Shown piece after piece: positions 7,601 to 13,319 of a stretch of 20,579 bases of DNA (position 1 is its first letter; each line of letters opens with the position of its first letter). The stretch lies in the IMG/VR virus record IMGVR_UViG_3300001683_000278, positions 1-20,579 of that record. The stretch is one strand, 5' to 3'. The DNA is from a virus. Both the position numbers and the translations under genes were made by a program. The notes beneath the pieces are model-generated. The model was not told the origin of the DNA, searched no databases, and saw nothing but the letters and a program-made list of their open reading frames with translations.

Positions 7601-9645
7601 CCATTGCTTCCAACATCATACACCTGCTTACAAGCAACCCCGTGGCAACACTCACGGGGGATGTGGACCCCACTGTAGTCCACACTGTAGACGGGGTTGG
7701 TAACGTGGTTCTTGGTGGCGACACCTCTAACTCCTTCCCGACCATCGTCCATGCAGTGGTCTCTACGGGTTCCGGCAACTTCGCAGGTTCAGCAGATCCT
7801 ACAGTCATCCATGACCTCACGGGCAACGCGAACTCCGTCCCTGGCGGCTCCGCAGACCCCACGGTCATCCATGACCTGACTGCTAACGCTAACGCTAAGG
7901 TGAGTGCATCCACTCCCCTCCTGTCAGTTGTACATGCTGCTTCCGCAGCCATCAATCGGACCTTCGGTGGGACCTCGGTCTCAACGGTCATCCATGACCT
8001 CGTCACGGCAGCAGTCGCGACGATGAGCGGATCGGTTGACTCGGACATCGTCCACACGGTGACGGCCTCCGTTGACAAGATCATCGGGGGGTCGGCAGAC
8101 GCGGCTGCGTCCCTCATCTCCGTACGAGGTGGCGACGTAGATTCTACGGTTGTCCATGACCTTGCTGCGACGCTCAACGGCATATTCCGTGCCGAGGCGG
8201 ACGCGACAGTCGTTCACGATCTCACGGCATCCCTCTCCGGCTTCTTCGGCGGGCAGGCCCTGTCGAGTATCGTGCATCTGGTCGACGCTACTCTGAGGAC
8301 GGCCTTCGGTGGAGTCACTGACCCCACGGTTGAGCATGACCTGACAACCGCACCTACAGCTACACTCACGGGCGACACCTTCGGCTACGTTACTCATAAC
8401 GTGGACGGCACAGGCAACGCCCTCCTGGTCGGCTCCGCTGACCCCACAGTAATCCACGCCGTAGATGGCATCGGTAACTTCCGCGCAAGCGGAGACGTTG
8501 CCGCAGACATCGCACTGCAATCCACAGCCACCCCGGTCGCGCTCCTCGTGGGCGCGGTCCTCTCGGACATAATCCACGTGATGGATTCGACCGGGACGCT
8601 CCTGAGCGGCGGAGGCTGCTCCGCCAACCCCATCATCGGCATCGATGCTGATGGTACGGCGAACTTCCTGGCAGTGGGCTCTTCAGCCCCTACGGTACAG
8701 CATCTAGTAGATGGCAATATCAATCTGCTCCTCGGACTGGGATCTAGTCCCTCCGTGGTCCACGATGTATCCGCCCTGGCCAATATCCTGGCTGGCGCGT
8801 CAGTCTCCTCAGCGACGATCAAGCACACCGCAGCGACCTCTCTGGCTCGCATGTTCGGCGGTGTGTCGGATCCGAACATCGAGCACATCGTGACTTCCTC
8901 CTCGACTGCCACGCACTCCGGGCAGGCGATAGGGAAGATAGTGCACTCCTTGGCCGCGTCGGTCTCCACCGCCTTTGGCGGCGACTCCGATCCCACGGTT
9001 GTACATGACCTCGTGTCCCAGCTAGCCGCCCTCCTCAACGCAGAGGCAGACGCATCCGTTATCCACACGGCAACCGCCAGTATCACCAAGATCCTTGGCG
9101 GGATTGTCGAGGCCTCTATCGAGACCGAGACAGCGTCCCTGGCTCAGCTGATTGCTGGCGCATCTACTGACTCCAACATCGAGACTACACTCACGCCCAC
9201 GCTGGCGGCGATCATCTCCCAGGCAATAGCCGAGGGCACGATCACCGTTGATGCTGAAGCCTCTGCGTCCTTCGATATCGCGTGCATCGAAGACCTCATT
9301 GGCAAGAACATCACTCTCACGGTGGGCACGGCACAGGTTCTCCTGCAGGAGGCCCTGACCGCTCAGGCCTCCACGGTCGCAGAGCTTGTCGGCACGTACA
9401 TCTCGGAAGGCACCCTGGGTGGTAGCACCAACACTACCCTGATCACAGTCGCAGAGCATTCAGCAGTGATGACCGCCTCGGCGGCAGCTTCGGCTCCCAT
9501 CATCCTGACGGCTACGCGGAACGACACCACCTCACTCACCGGGACCAGCACCGACTCCACAGACCTCACCGGGTCTGTCGAGGAGGCCACGGACCTGACG
9601 GGCGAGGCACTCACAACTACTGACCTTGACGGGTCACCCTGCTAA
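4633..9645 (+). CDS. Giant repeat-containing fibre-like structural protein (1670 aa)
   Basis: AGGAG (4622-4626) sets the start at 4633. Visible architecture: (a) residues 1-470, non-repetitive, aromatic and Asp/Gly-rich, probably several beta domains; (b) residues about 473-645 and 707-883, two diverged copies of one domain, both with EYNF, 'STDLAAIG..WVG', a 'PG.R' turn, 'G(Q)L.L' and 'SIRV'; (c) residues 887-1529, about 32 tandem units of mostly 20 residues with consensus like [DS]-x-D-P-T-V-[IV]-H-[DT]-[LV]; (d) residues 1530-1632, Ala/Thr-rich helical-looking region; (e) residues 1633-1670, four 10-residue 'T[DS]LTG' repeats. No signal peptide, transmembrane helix or enzyme motif is seen. 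Length, Thr/Ser/Asp-rich repeats and phage context suggest an elongated fibre, possibly a head or side fibre since the gene precedes the connector genes. I do not know a named family for the repeats. Confidence 0.85.
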   Translation: MGADLEIIRGVTHVPYSTSASTVDTQIFLAYPFSAYTAPRWAFVRLLSNNGYVQAVNKDGLDMPQGCTAGDQSAVVSLHANLTLMMPQILVRVECGPSTATWNAGVTEVDRYVAWEVWEYVGDIDADDELYIPGATPESEELLLEHQLNQTGGLTLAQVPKCISFNRGISWEQETAGAGIPGGYTDETKYGCFSAASIDLFGNPGTLVSNSANGGGLHATERATAHFDTVWFKGSNWDVTFFNVDNLGNRMAAGSGTYDLTQFGPYAPADWSKTAIINGGHRWSSDNDADAGLVVYPHYDDLDTLQMSCAVGDTFATNDGLPITLLENAGGGMSVTRFDNLSTGKNNVDFTGETVSGKRHTYDIPLNFDFYRENLSGTFPALNQYASLTGTYGSLDSSRPTVAATFENVDFGADSIKLYLCDTDGVTDEDDFIFAVECLDFAVAGTGSELEPRPIAKDGEANAILTALGDPIVDDMIFWDGDEYNFICNTATEGHVTDLTIAGGGSWEATSPGAGLETGAWVSTDLAAIGRSWVGDEDDEIVVTFKPGNRGSALAVGQLTLKTADATLAFNANIEFTENIWDASEGELMELVYSTGFEEGHVPDPDYLGKTITEMTFHGWTSFITGTPTNMGLHSIRVRKRVPHGFQFATKTGVSVGSVDTDFSPVLRCEGEVPIPFITCEVFYGPHGTMIGGGTSSPISMVTGEPKIDTLALWENEYNFTGSATTSLVIRAQGFPGGGFYLLASPGTGLESGLITSTDLAAIGSDWVGEAQDRLIVTLIPGTRSPGTAISGQLKLTNASGDVITYVPPVWFTDSWWDSHYLQAVDIPYEVGYHSNLTKREEYIGDVIEQMQFIAYVDFTSGGGSTAGITSIRVEQNIPQDVQLLQGGSVDPDVQHILGASLNAEFRANSTSDVIHTATSAINAALGSEVDPTVDHDAASAINAEFRGDTFGYINHDVDGTGNFLARGDADPTVIHDLTGNANAAVSGGSIASNIIHLLTSNPVATLTGDVDPTVVHTVDGVGNVVLGGDTSNSFPTIVHAVVSTGSGNFAGSADPTVIHDLTGNANSVPGGSADPTVIHDLTANANAKVSASTPLLSVVHAASAAINRTFGGTSVSTVIHDLVTAAVATMSGSVDSDIVHTVTASVDKIIGGSADAAASLISVRGGDVDSTVVHDLAATLNGIFRAEADATVVHDLTASLSGFFGGQALSSIVHLVDATLRTAFGGVTDPTVEHDLTTAPTATLTGDTFGYVTHNVDGTGNALLVGSADPTVIHAVDGIGNFRASGDVAADIALQSTATPVALLVGAVLSDIIHVMDSTGTLLSGGGCSANPIIGIDADGTANFLAVGSSAPTVQHLVDGNINLLLGLGSSPSVVHDVSALANILAGASVSSATIKHTAATSLARMFGGVSDPNIEHIVTSSSTATHSGQAIGKIVHSLAASVSTAFGGDSDPTVVHDLVSQLAALLNAEADASVIHTATASITKILGGIVEASIETETASLAQLIAGASTDSNIETTLTPTLAAIISQAIAEGTITVDAEASASFDIACIEDLIGKNITLTVGTAQVLLQEALTAQASTVAELVGTYISEGTLGGSTNTTLITVAEHSAVMTASAAASAPIILTATRNDTTSLTGTSTDSTDLTGSVEEATDLTGEALTTTDLDGSPC
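6061..7281 (+). repeat. Duplicated ~175-residue domain in the giant protein
   Basis: Two protein-level copies lie at about 6049-6570 and 6751-7281. Shared landmarks in the same order are W.(G)(D)EYNF, then SPG(A/T)GLE(T/S)G, STDLAAIG, a (R)SWVG/SDWVG motif, 'D.(I/L)IVT(F/L).PG.R', 'GQL.L', a 'FT(E/D)..WD' segment, then 'Y(L)G..I..M.F' and 'SIRV'. The copies are clearly diverged at DNA level, so this is an old tandem domain duplication. They probably form two stacked globular beta domains ahead of the repeat array. Confidence 0.7.
7291..9219 (+). repeat. Array of about 32 tandem 60-bp (20-residue) repeats with conserved His
   Basis: In-frame repeat array coding residues 887-1529 of the giant protein. 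By hand I segment 32 units: 19 are exactly 20 residues and most others 18-23. The typical unit reads [DSE]-[AV]-D-[PS]-T-[VI]-[VI]-H-[DT]-[LVA]-T-x-x-[AG]-N-x-x-[FL]-x-G. Of units 1-30, 27 carry the His at or near position 8; the exceptions are units 14, 21 and 23. Units 31-32 have Glu near that place. Unit 14 (8092-8133) is shortened to about 14 residues. Some units are near-identical at DNA level (7549-7578 against 7861-7875 and parts of 7801-7836), so part of the array expanded recently. The regular period suggests a solenoid or intertwined beta fibre. Confidence 0.85.
9529..9642 (+). repeat. Four 10-residue T-[DS]-L-[TD]-G repeats at the giant protein's C-terminus
   Basis: The last 38 residues read as TTSLTGTSTD, STDLTGSVEE, ATDLTGEALT and TTDLDGSPC: a 30-bp in-frame period distinct from the 60-bp array. 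It could be an extended tip, a linker or a docking peptide. The last unit is partial and ends in Cys. Confidence 0.7.
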
Positions 9646-9646
9646 A

Positions 9647-9668
9647 GCCGGGGCCCAAGGGCCCCGGC
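9647..9668 (+). terminator. GC hairpin after the giant fibre gene
   Basis: GCCGGGGCCC (9647-9656) and GGGCCCCGGC (9659-9668) are perfect complements starting 1 nt after the stop codon. No T-run follows. The next ribosome site (CAGGAGG, 9685-9691) begins 16 nt later, so read-through probably continues, and the hairpin may act as attenuator or 3' stabiliser. Confidence 0.6.
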
Positions 9669-9696
9669 GATTCCTTACCCCCTCCAGGAGGCCCAG

Positions 9697-10269
9697 ATGG
9701 CTATCGGACCCCAGCAAGACATATCCCTCCATTCGGGAGACTCCCGCATCCTTCGCGTCACCGTGAACGACGATGCTGGAACCCCTCTCGCTTTGACGGA
9801 CGCAACCTTCATCTGGCAGCTGTCCAAGAAGGCTAGCGACTCGGTTGCCCCTAAGGGGACTTCCATTCTCAGCAAGGACACCGGAGTCCCCGGTCTCCCC
9901 GCCGTGGACACATGGGTCGCAGAGACCCTGTACAACGAAGATGACGAAGTTGTATCTGACGGGTACCTCTGGATCATGGGCGTTTTAGGCACCGCCACCT
10001 CCGGTCTCATCGCACCCAATGGCACCGACTCCCCGTTCTTCGACGGAGACTGTATCTGGAACAATCTTGGCACCGCCCCGTCCCAGCCCGCAGTTCCCGG
10101 CGACATCGTTATCACTGACACCCCGAACGGGATCATCGAGATCACGGTTGCCCCGGCAGACACCGACGCCCTCGCAGGCGAGTACTACCACGAGCTTCAG
10201 ATGGCCCAAGGTGGGAACATCTCTACCGTCCTGTATGGTCAGGCCACTATCGTTAAGGACCTCATCTGA
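9697..10269 (+). CDS. BppU/LtfC-like beta-sandwich protein with inserted carbohydrate-binding-like segment
   Basis: A 190-aa protein; CAGGAGG at 9685-9691 sets the start. The N-terminus (DISLHSGDSRILRVTVNDDA, then GTPLALTDATFIWQL) and the C-terminus (ALAGEYYHELQMAQGGNIST, then VLYGQATIVKDLI) match the two halves of the small beta-sandwich domain found in phage baseplate/long-tail-fibre connector proteins (BppU N-terminal and LtfC types). Between them, residues about 65-130 read WVAETLYNEDDEVVSDGYLW, then GTATSG..P and DG.CIWNNLG. That resembles the common 'W...Y..GD.V...G..w...GtSG..P...DG...W...G' module that phages use as a carbohydrate-binding-like insert. It probably joins or decorates a fibre, plausibly the giant protein just upstream. 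Its stop overlaps the next start (TGATG). The domain names are recalled, not searched. Confidence 0.7.
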   Translation: MAIGPQQDISLHSGDSRILRVTVNDDAGTPLALTDATFIWQLSKKASDSVAPKGTSILSKDTGVPGLPAVDTWVAETLYNEDDEVVSDGYLWIMGVLGTATSGLIAPNGTDSPFFDGDCIWNNLGTAPSQPAVPGDIVITDTPNGIIEITVAPADTDALAGEYYHELQMAQGGNISTVLYGQATIVKDLI

Positions 10270-10835
10270 TGGCACTCACAGAAACCGATCTGGTAGTCGA
10301 AGACGGCACTGGCCTCTCGACTGCTAACACATACGTGTCCTTGACGGACGCGACGGAATACCACCGACTCAGAGGGAATGACATCTGGGCCGACGCTGAC
10401 GAGAGCGACCAGTGCATCGCACTGATCCGCGCCGCTCAGTACATCGATGAGCGCTGGGTCTTCCAGTCCATCATCTTTGAAGACGGCGATGATGCGACCG
10501 ATCCCCAGTCCCTGCAGTTCCCCCGGTATGAGCTTTATGACCGAAACGGAACCGACGTATCTGAGACCGTCCCGGTCGAGATCGTCAACGCAGCCAGCGA
10601 GTACGCTCTCCTGGTCCTCGGAGACGGCAGCGCTACCGTGCAGCTATCCCCGACCCTGGACGCTACTGACCCGGGCAACATCTCTTACAACCGCGAGAAG
10701 GTCGGCTCCTTGGAGACCGAAGTCCGGTACGATTCGGGCCGAGGCACCAAGGTCACCGCGACCTACCCCACCGCCGACAGGATCGTCCTGCGCAGTGGCT
10801 TCCTCCGCAGCAAGGGAGGAGGGGTTATTAGATGA
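10269..10835 (+). CDS. Head-tail adaptor, DnaT-like family
   Basis: A 188-aa protein starting in a TGATG overlap with the gene before. LVVEDGTGLSTANTYVSLTD, ATEYHRLRGNDIWADADESD and ALIRAAQYIDERWVFQ, then LQFPRYELYDRNGTDV and VPVEIVNAASEYALLVLG, follow the order known from the 'DnaT-like ssDNA-binding protein' phage family. That name is historical; in phages these act as the adaptor ring under the portal (helical bundle, head-tail connector). The C-terminal 'NREKVGSLETEVRY' and the final 'RIVLRSGFLR' segment also fit. It overlaps the head-closure gene by 4 nt (ATGA), which couples their translation. Confidence 0.8.
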   Translation: MALTETDLVVEDGTGLSTANTYVSLTDATEYHRLRGNDIWADADESDQCIALIRAAQYIDERWVFQSIIFEDGDDATDPQSLQFPRYELYDRNGTDVSETVPVEIVNAASEYALLVLGDGSATVQLSPTLDATDPGNISYNREKVGSLETEVRYDSGRGTKVTATYPTADRIVLRSGFLRSKGGGVIR

Positions 10836-11221
10836 GCCTAGCAGATACCGCTAAGTCCATGATCCAGAAGAATGGCAGGTTGATCAAGATCCAGACGGAC
10901 ACCACGGTTCTCGGCGACGCCGACAAGCCCTGGGGCTCTTCGACGGATACGGTCTCCTCCTCCTTCGTCACCACCTACGGCGTTTTCCAGAGCGAGAACG
11001 CACGGGACCTTCAAGCCCGCCTCTCGGCGGTTTCACGCCTTGTCCTTTCACCCGTTGAGACTGATTCTGTAATCATCCTCATCGCGGCCAAAGGGCTAGC
11101 CAAGGCACCCACCATCCAGGACAAGATCGTAGATGGCAGCAAGACCTGGGAGATTAAACAGGTCGGAGTAGAGCAGCCGGGCAACGAGCCTTTCCTTTAC
11201 ATTCTGAAGGTGGCTAACTAA
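10832..11221 (+). CDS. Head closure (stopper) protein
   Basis: A 129-aa protein whose ATG overlaps the previous stop by 4 nt. Features typical of the siphophage stopper family: an N-terminal strand region (GRLIKIQTDTTVLGDADKPW), a central VILIAAKGLAKAPTIQDKIV, then DGSKTWEIKQVGVEQPGNEP and a final FLYILKVAN strand. The 'P...D.I.....tWei..v....PG.....y.l.v' tail end is common in these small SH3-like/beta-barrel proteins that close the portal channel and bind the tail terminator. No catalytic motif is present. Position between adaptor and terminator is the standard one. The family is inferred from order and pattern; individual stopper proteins are poorly conserved. Confidence 0.72.
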   Translation: MSLADTAKSMIQKNGRLIKIQTDTTVLGDADKPWGSSTDTVSSSFVTTYGVFQSENARDLQARLSAVSRLVLSPVETDSVIILIAAKGLAKAPTIQDKIVDGSKTWEIKQVGVEQPGNEPFLYILKVAN

Positions 11222-11655
11222 TGGCAAACGCAACTACTCAGATACAAGCCGCGGATGCGGTACTCACTCTGGTCCACGAGACCTGGGAGGCGAACGCTAA
11301 TGGCGCTCCCCTCTTCTATGACAACAAAGGCGCAGACAGGCCGGAAGTTCCGGCCCTCTTTGGTCGAGCCGTTGTGCGACACACTTTCGGAGAGCGTGCT
11401 TCCCTAGGGAGCGCAGGATCCGGCAGCAAAGTCAACCGCAGGTACGCGGACGTATACGTCCAGATCTTCGTACCGCAGGAAAGCGCGACCGACACGATTC
11501 GCACCCTGGCAGACGCTATGGCTTTCGCCCTGGAAGACGCTGACCACACTCTAGGTGTACGCATCCGCGATACACAAATCAATGAGCTGGGTTCTGACGG
11601 TACCTACTGGCAGATCAACGTAGTAACCAGCTTCACTTACGATAGAATATCCTAA
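11221..11655 (+). CDS. Tail terminator protein
   Basis: A 144-aa protein; its ATG shares one base with the previous stop (TAATG). N-terminal helix (QIQAADAVLTLVHETWEANA), strands VVRHTFGERASLG and YADVYVQIFVPQ, then helix DTIRTLADAMAFALED and final strands YWQINVVTSFTYDRIS. This alpha/beta order (helix, beta hairpin, 'v.vqif.p' strand, helix, final strand) is that of tail terminator proteins of the lambda gpU/DUF4128 type, which cap the tail tube after it has reached full length and bind the head stopper. Its stop overlaps the ribosome site of the tail tube gene. Alternative: another small neck protein. Confidence 0.72.
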   Translation: MANATTQIQAADAVLTLVHETWEANANGAPLFYDNKGADRPEVPALFGRAVVRHTFGERASLGSAGSGSKVNRRYADVYVQIFVPQESATDTIRTLADAMAFALEDADHTLGVRIRDTQINELGSDGTYWQINVVTSFTYDRIS

Positions 11656-11666
11656 GGAGATACTTA

Positions 11667-12281
11667 ATGTCCGATACTAATCGCGTATCAATCCGAGCCA
11701 TTGAGGAGACCACGTACGGAACCACTCCGAACACGGGCAACCTCAAGGCCGTCCCCTTCACCTCCGCTTCGGACCTCGGCTTCACCCCCGAGACCGTTAC
11801 TTCCGGCATTATCCGTGATGACCGACAGGTTTCCGACCTCGTCCTCGTCGGCGGATCCACCGCTGGCGGTTTCGACTCCGAACTCGCTTACGAGATCCAC
11901 AACGAGCTTCTGGAAGGCGTCATGCAGTCTGCATGGGTCTCCAACGCAGCAGCTGACATCGCAGCAACTGACATCGCAATCACCGCCACCGAGATCACCA
12001 CCGTCGGTGAGGACTTCACCACTCTGGGCCTCGTCCAGGGCGACTGGATCCGCGTTTCCGGGTTCGCTGACGCAACCCTGAACGGCACCGCTCGTGTCAA
12101 TGGCACCGTGACCACCACGGAGATCCCGGTTGAGCGATCCGTCGCAGCCAACCCCGAGATCGCAGGCGCTTCGACAACGGCTCCACTCAGAAGTCCTACT
12201 CCATTGAGCGGACCTTCAACGACCAGGCCACCGTCCTGCATGAGTACCTCCGCGGCATGGTTCCGGGAACTTTCTCCCTGA
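11667..12281 (+). CDS. Tail tube protein, N-terminal part (reading frame broken near 12170)
   Basis: AAGGAG at 11654-11659 sets the start. MSDTNRVSIRAIEETTYGTT, then VPFTSASDLGFTPETVTSGI and 'RDDRQVSDLVLVGGSTAGGFDSELAYE' match the phage tail tube family I know as Phage_tube_2: 'VTSeeIrsDRqv.D...vG..a.G.f..Els'. The protein forms stacked hexameric rings around the tape measure. The homologous sequence stops at about residue 168 (IAGA, 12162-12170). Beyond this the frame codes an unrelated Pro/Ser/Thr-rich stretch and stops at 12281. The family's second half is found in the -1 frame, ending at 12829. The expected full product would be about 387 aa. The break is most simply a missing T in GCT-TC (a 1-nt deletion). 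Confidence 0.85.
   Translation: MSDTNRVSIRAIEETTYGTTPNTGNLKAVPFTSASDLGFTPETVTSGIIRDDRQVSDLVLVGGSTAGGFDSELAYEIHNELLEGVMQSAWVSNAAADIAATDIAITATEITTVGEDFTTLGLVQGDWIRVSGFADATLNGTARVNGTVTTTEIPVERSVAANPEIAGASTTAPLRSPTPLSGPSTTRPPSCMSTSAAWFRELSP
12168..12172 (+). other. Frame break inside tail tube gene
   Basis: Family-like sequence passes from frame 11667 to the -1 frame at about GCTTC (12168-12172). Adding one T (GCT TTC GAC) would give ...IAGA-FDNGS... without interruption. No X XXY YYZ slippery heptamer is present here, and both halves are needed for one fold, so a single-base deletion in the assembly or in the phage is more likely than programmed frameshifting. Confidence 0.75.
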
Positions 12282-12829
12282 GCGCAACGGCCAAGGAACT
12301 CGTCACTTGCTCCTTCGGTTTCACTGGATCCACCCAGGAATACACCACTACCCGCGTCTCCGGTCTCACTGACACCGACGCAACCACATCCGGCCAGTTC
12401 GACGTGTTCAACGCGTCCAGCAATGTCGGGTCGATCACCGAGGGCGGAAACGTCATCGACGGTGCTAACTTCGTCATGGAAGCTACCATCGAGATCGAGA
12501 ACAACCTTCGCGAGCGCAACGCCGTTTCTTCCCTCGGCGCTGTCTCCATCGGTTCCGGCGAGTTCGTCGTTACTGGTACCCTGAACACCTACTTCGACAA
12601 CAAGGACCTCGCAGACAAGGTTGTGGCTAACACCGAATCTTCCTTCTCGATCTCCTTCAATGACAACGCTGGCAACACGCTCGTGTTCGATCTGTCTCGG
12701 ATCAAGTTCTCCGAGGGTTCCCCGGAAGTCGGAAACAAGGACGAGGACGTTATGTTGAACCTCACCTTCCAGGCTATCCTGAACGCAACCACCGGTTCCA
12801 CCCTGAAGATCACGCGGTTCGACGCGTAA
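12257..12829 (+). CDS. Tail tube protein, C-terminal part (-1 frame continuation)
   Basis: The frame is listed from its first ATG, but family-like coding clearly starts upstream at about 12170 (FDNGSTQKSYSIERTFNDQA). That segment corresponds to the usual 'ngs.krSysiErqf.d...y..frGmv' of Phage_tube_2 proteins, followed by VPGTFSLSATAKELVTCSFG and FTGSTQEYTTTRVSG. No ribosome site precedes 12257. The remainder (MEATIEIENNLRERNAVSSL, 'GSGEFVVTGTLNTYFDNKDLADKVV', 'SFSISFNDNAGNTLVFDLSRIKF') is the typical C-terminal half of the tube protein. It is therefore not an independent gene but the second half of the gene starting at 11667. Confidence 0.82.
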   Translation: MVPGTFSLSATAKELVTCSFGFTGSTQEYTTTRVSGLTDTDATTSGQFDVFNASSNVGSITEGGNVIDGANFVMEATIEIENNLRERNAVSSLGAVSIGSGEFVVTGTLNTYFDNKDLADKVVANTESSFSISFNDNAGNTLVFDLSRIKFSEGSPEVGNKDEDVMLNLTFQAILNATTGSTLKITRFDA

Positions 12830-12835
12830 TCATCT

Positions 12836-12862
12836 AGGGGCCCCTCACACTGAGGGGCCCCT
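12836..12862 (+). terminator. GC hairpin after tail tube gene
   Basis: AGGGGCCCCTCA (12836-12847) pairs with TGAGGGGCCCCT (12851-12862), 12 bp with a 3-nt loop, starting 7 nt after the tail tube stop. Only CTAG follows, with no T-run. It probably limits transcription from the abundant tube gene into the chaperone gene, or stabilises the tube mRNA. Confidence 0.65.
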
Positions 12863-12905
12863 CTAGTACCGTCCACAATTAAATGAATCACGGAGACAAC
12901 CCCCA

Positions 12906-13319
12906 ATGTCCATTTACTCCCTATTCGACAGCAATGAAAAGGCCGAAATTAACGGCTTCATGTACACCGTCCAGGACGGCGCAATCGAGATCAGCTTCCT
13001 CCTGGCACGCGCAGGCGGCGCCAACAAGCAGTTCACCAAGAAGATGGCCGAGGCCCTTCGTCCCCACCAGCACGCCATGAACGCAGGCTCTCTTGATGAG
13101 GACCTCATGATCAAGCTCCAGATCGATGTTATGTCGGAGACCCTGGTCCTGGACTGGGCGAACTTGGCAACCCGAGACGGCGAAGAGATTGACTACTCCA
13201 AAGAAGAGTGCGTCAAGCTCCTGACCGCCCTCCCCGCCCTTCGCGACCTGCTCTTTGAGCAGTGCAACAACCGCGCGAACTTCGCACACGAAGAGCGAGA
13301 AGAGTCGGCAAAATCCTAA
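12906..13319 (+). CDS. Tail assembly chaperone, first frame (gpG-like)
   Basis: A 137-aa, acidic, mostly helical protein between the tail tube and tape measure genes, the standard place of the lambda gpG equivalent. GGAGA at 12892-12896 lies 9 nt before the ATG. Sequence landmarks: NGFMYTVQDGAIEISFLLAR near the N-terminus, 'MIKLQIDVMSETLVLDWANL' and 'EECVKLLTALPALRDLLFEQ' in the middle, and a charged end. 'lvldW' followed by 'y..e.......p.lr..l' is common in short tail-chaperone frames. The chaperone binds the tape measure and recruits tube subunits and is absent from the finished virion. The stop at 13317-13319 lies right after an AAAA run, where a -1 shift would join it to the next frame. 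Confidence 0.78.
   Translation: MSIYSLFDSNEKAEINGFMYTVQDGAIEISFLLARAGGANKQFTKKMAEALRPHQHAMNAGSLDEDLMIKLQIDVMSETLVLDWANLATRDGEEIDYSKEECVKLLTALPALRDLLFEQCNNRANFAHEEREESAKS

Noticed and set aside
7197-8183. 328-codon minus-strand open frame within the repeat array, with its own repeats
   Set aside because: Its repeats are only the complement of the plus-strand 60-bp units, and the plus frame is continuous with upstream domains.
7291-9219. CRISPR array
   Set aside because: Units are contiguous, diverged, in frame and mostly 60 bp long, with no constant repeat separated by unique spacers.
4633-9645. Diversity-generating retroelement target
   Set aside because: No reverse transcriptase, template repeat or A-specific variation is visible in the window; the repeats are tandem protein repeats.
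12168-12290. Programmed -1 frameshift in the tail tube gene
   Set aside because: No slippery heptamer, and the upstream frame gives no complete fold by itself; a 1-nt indel is simpler.
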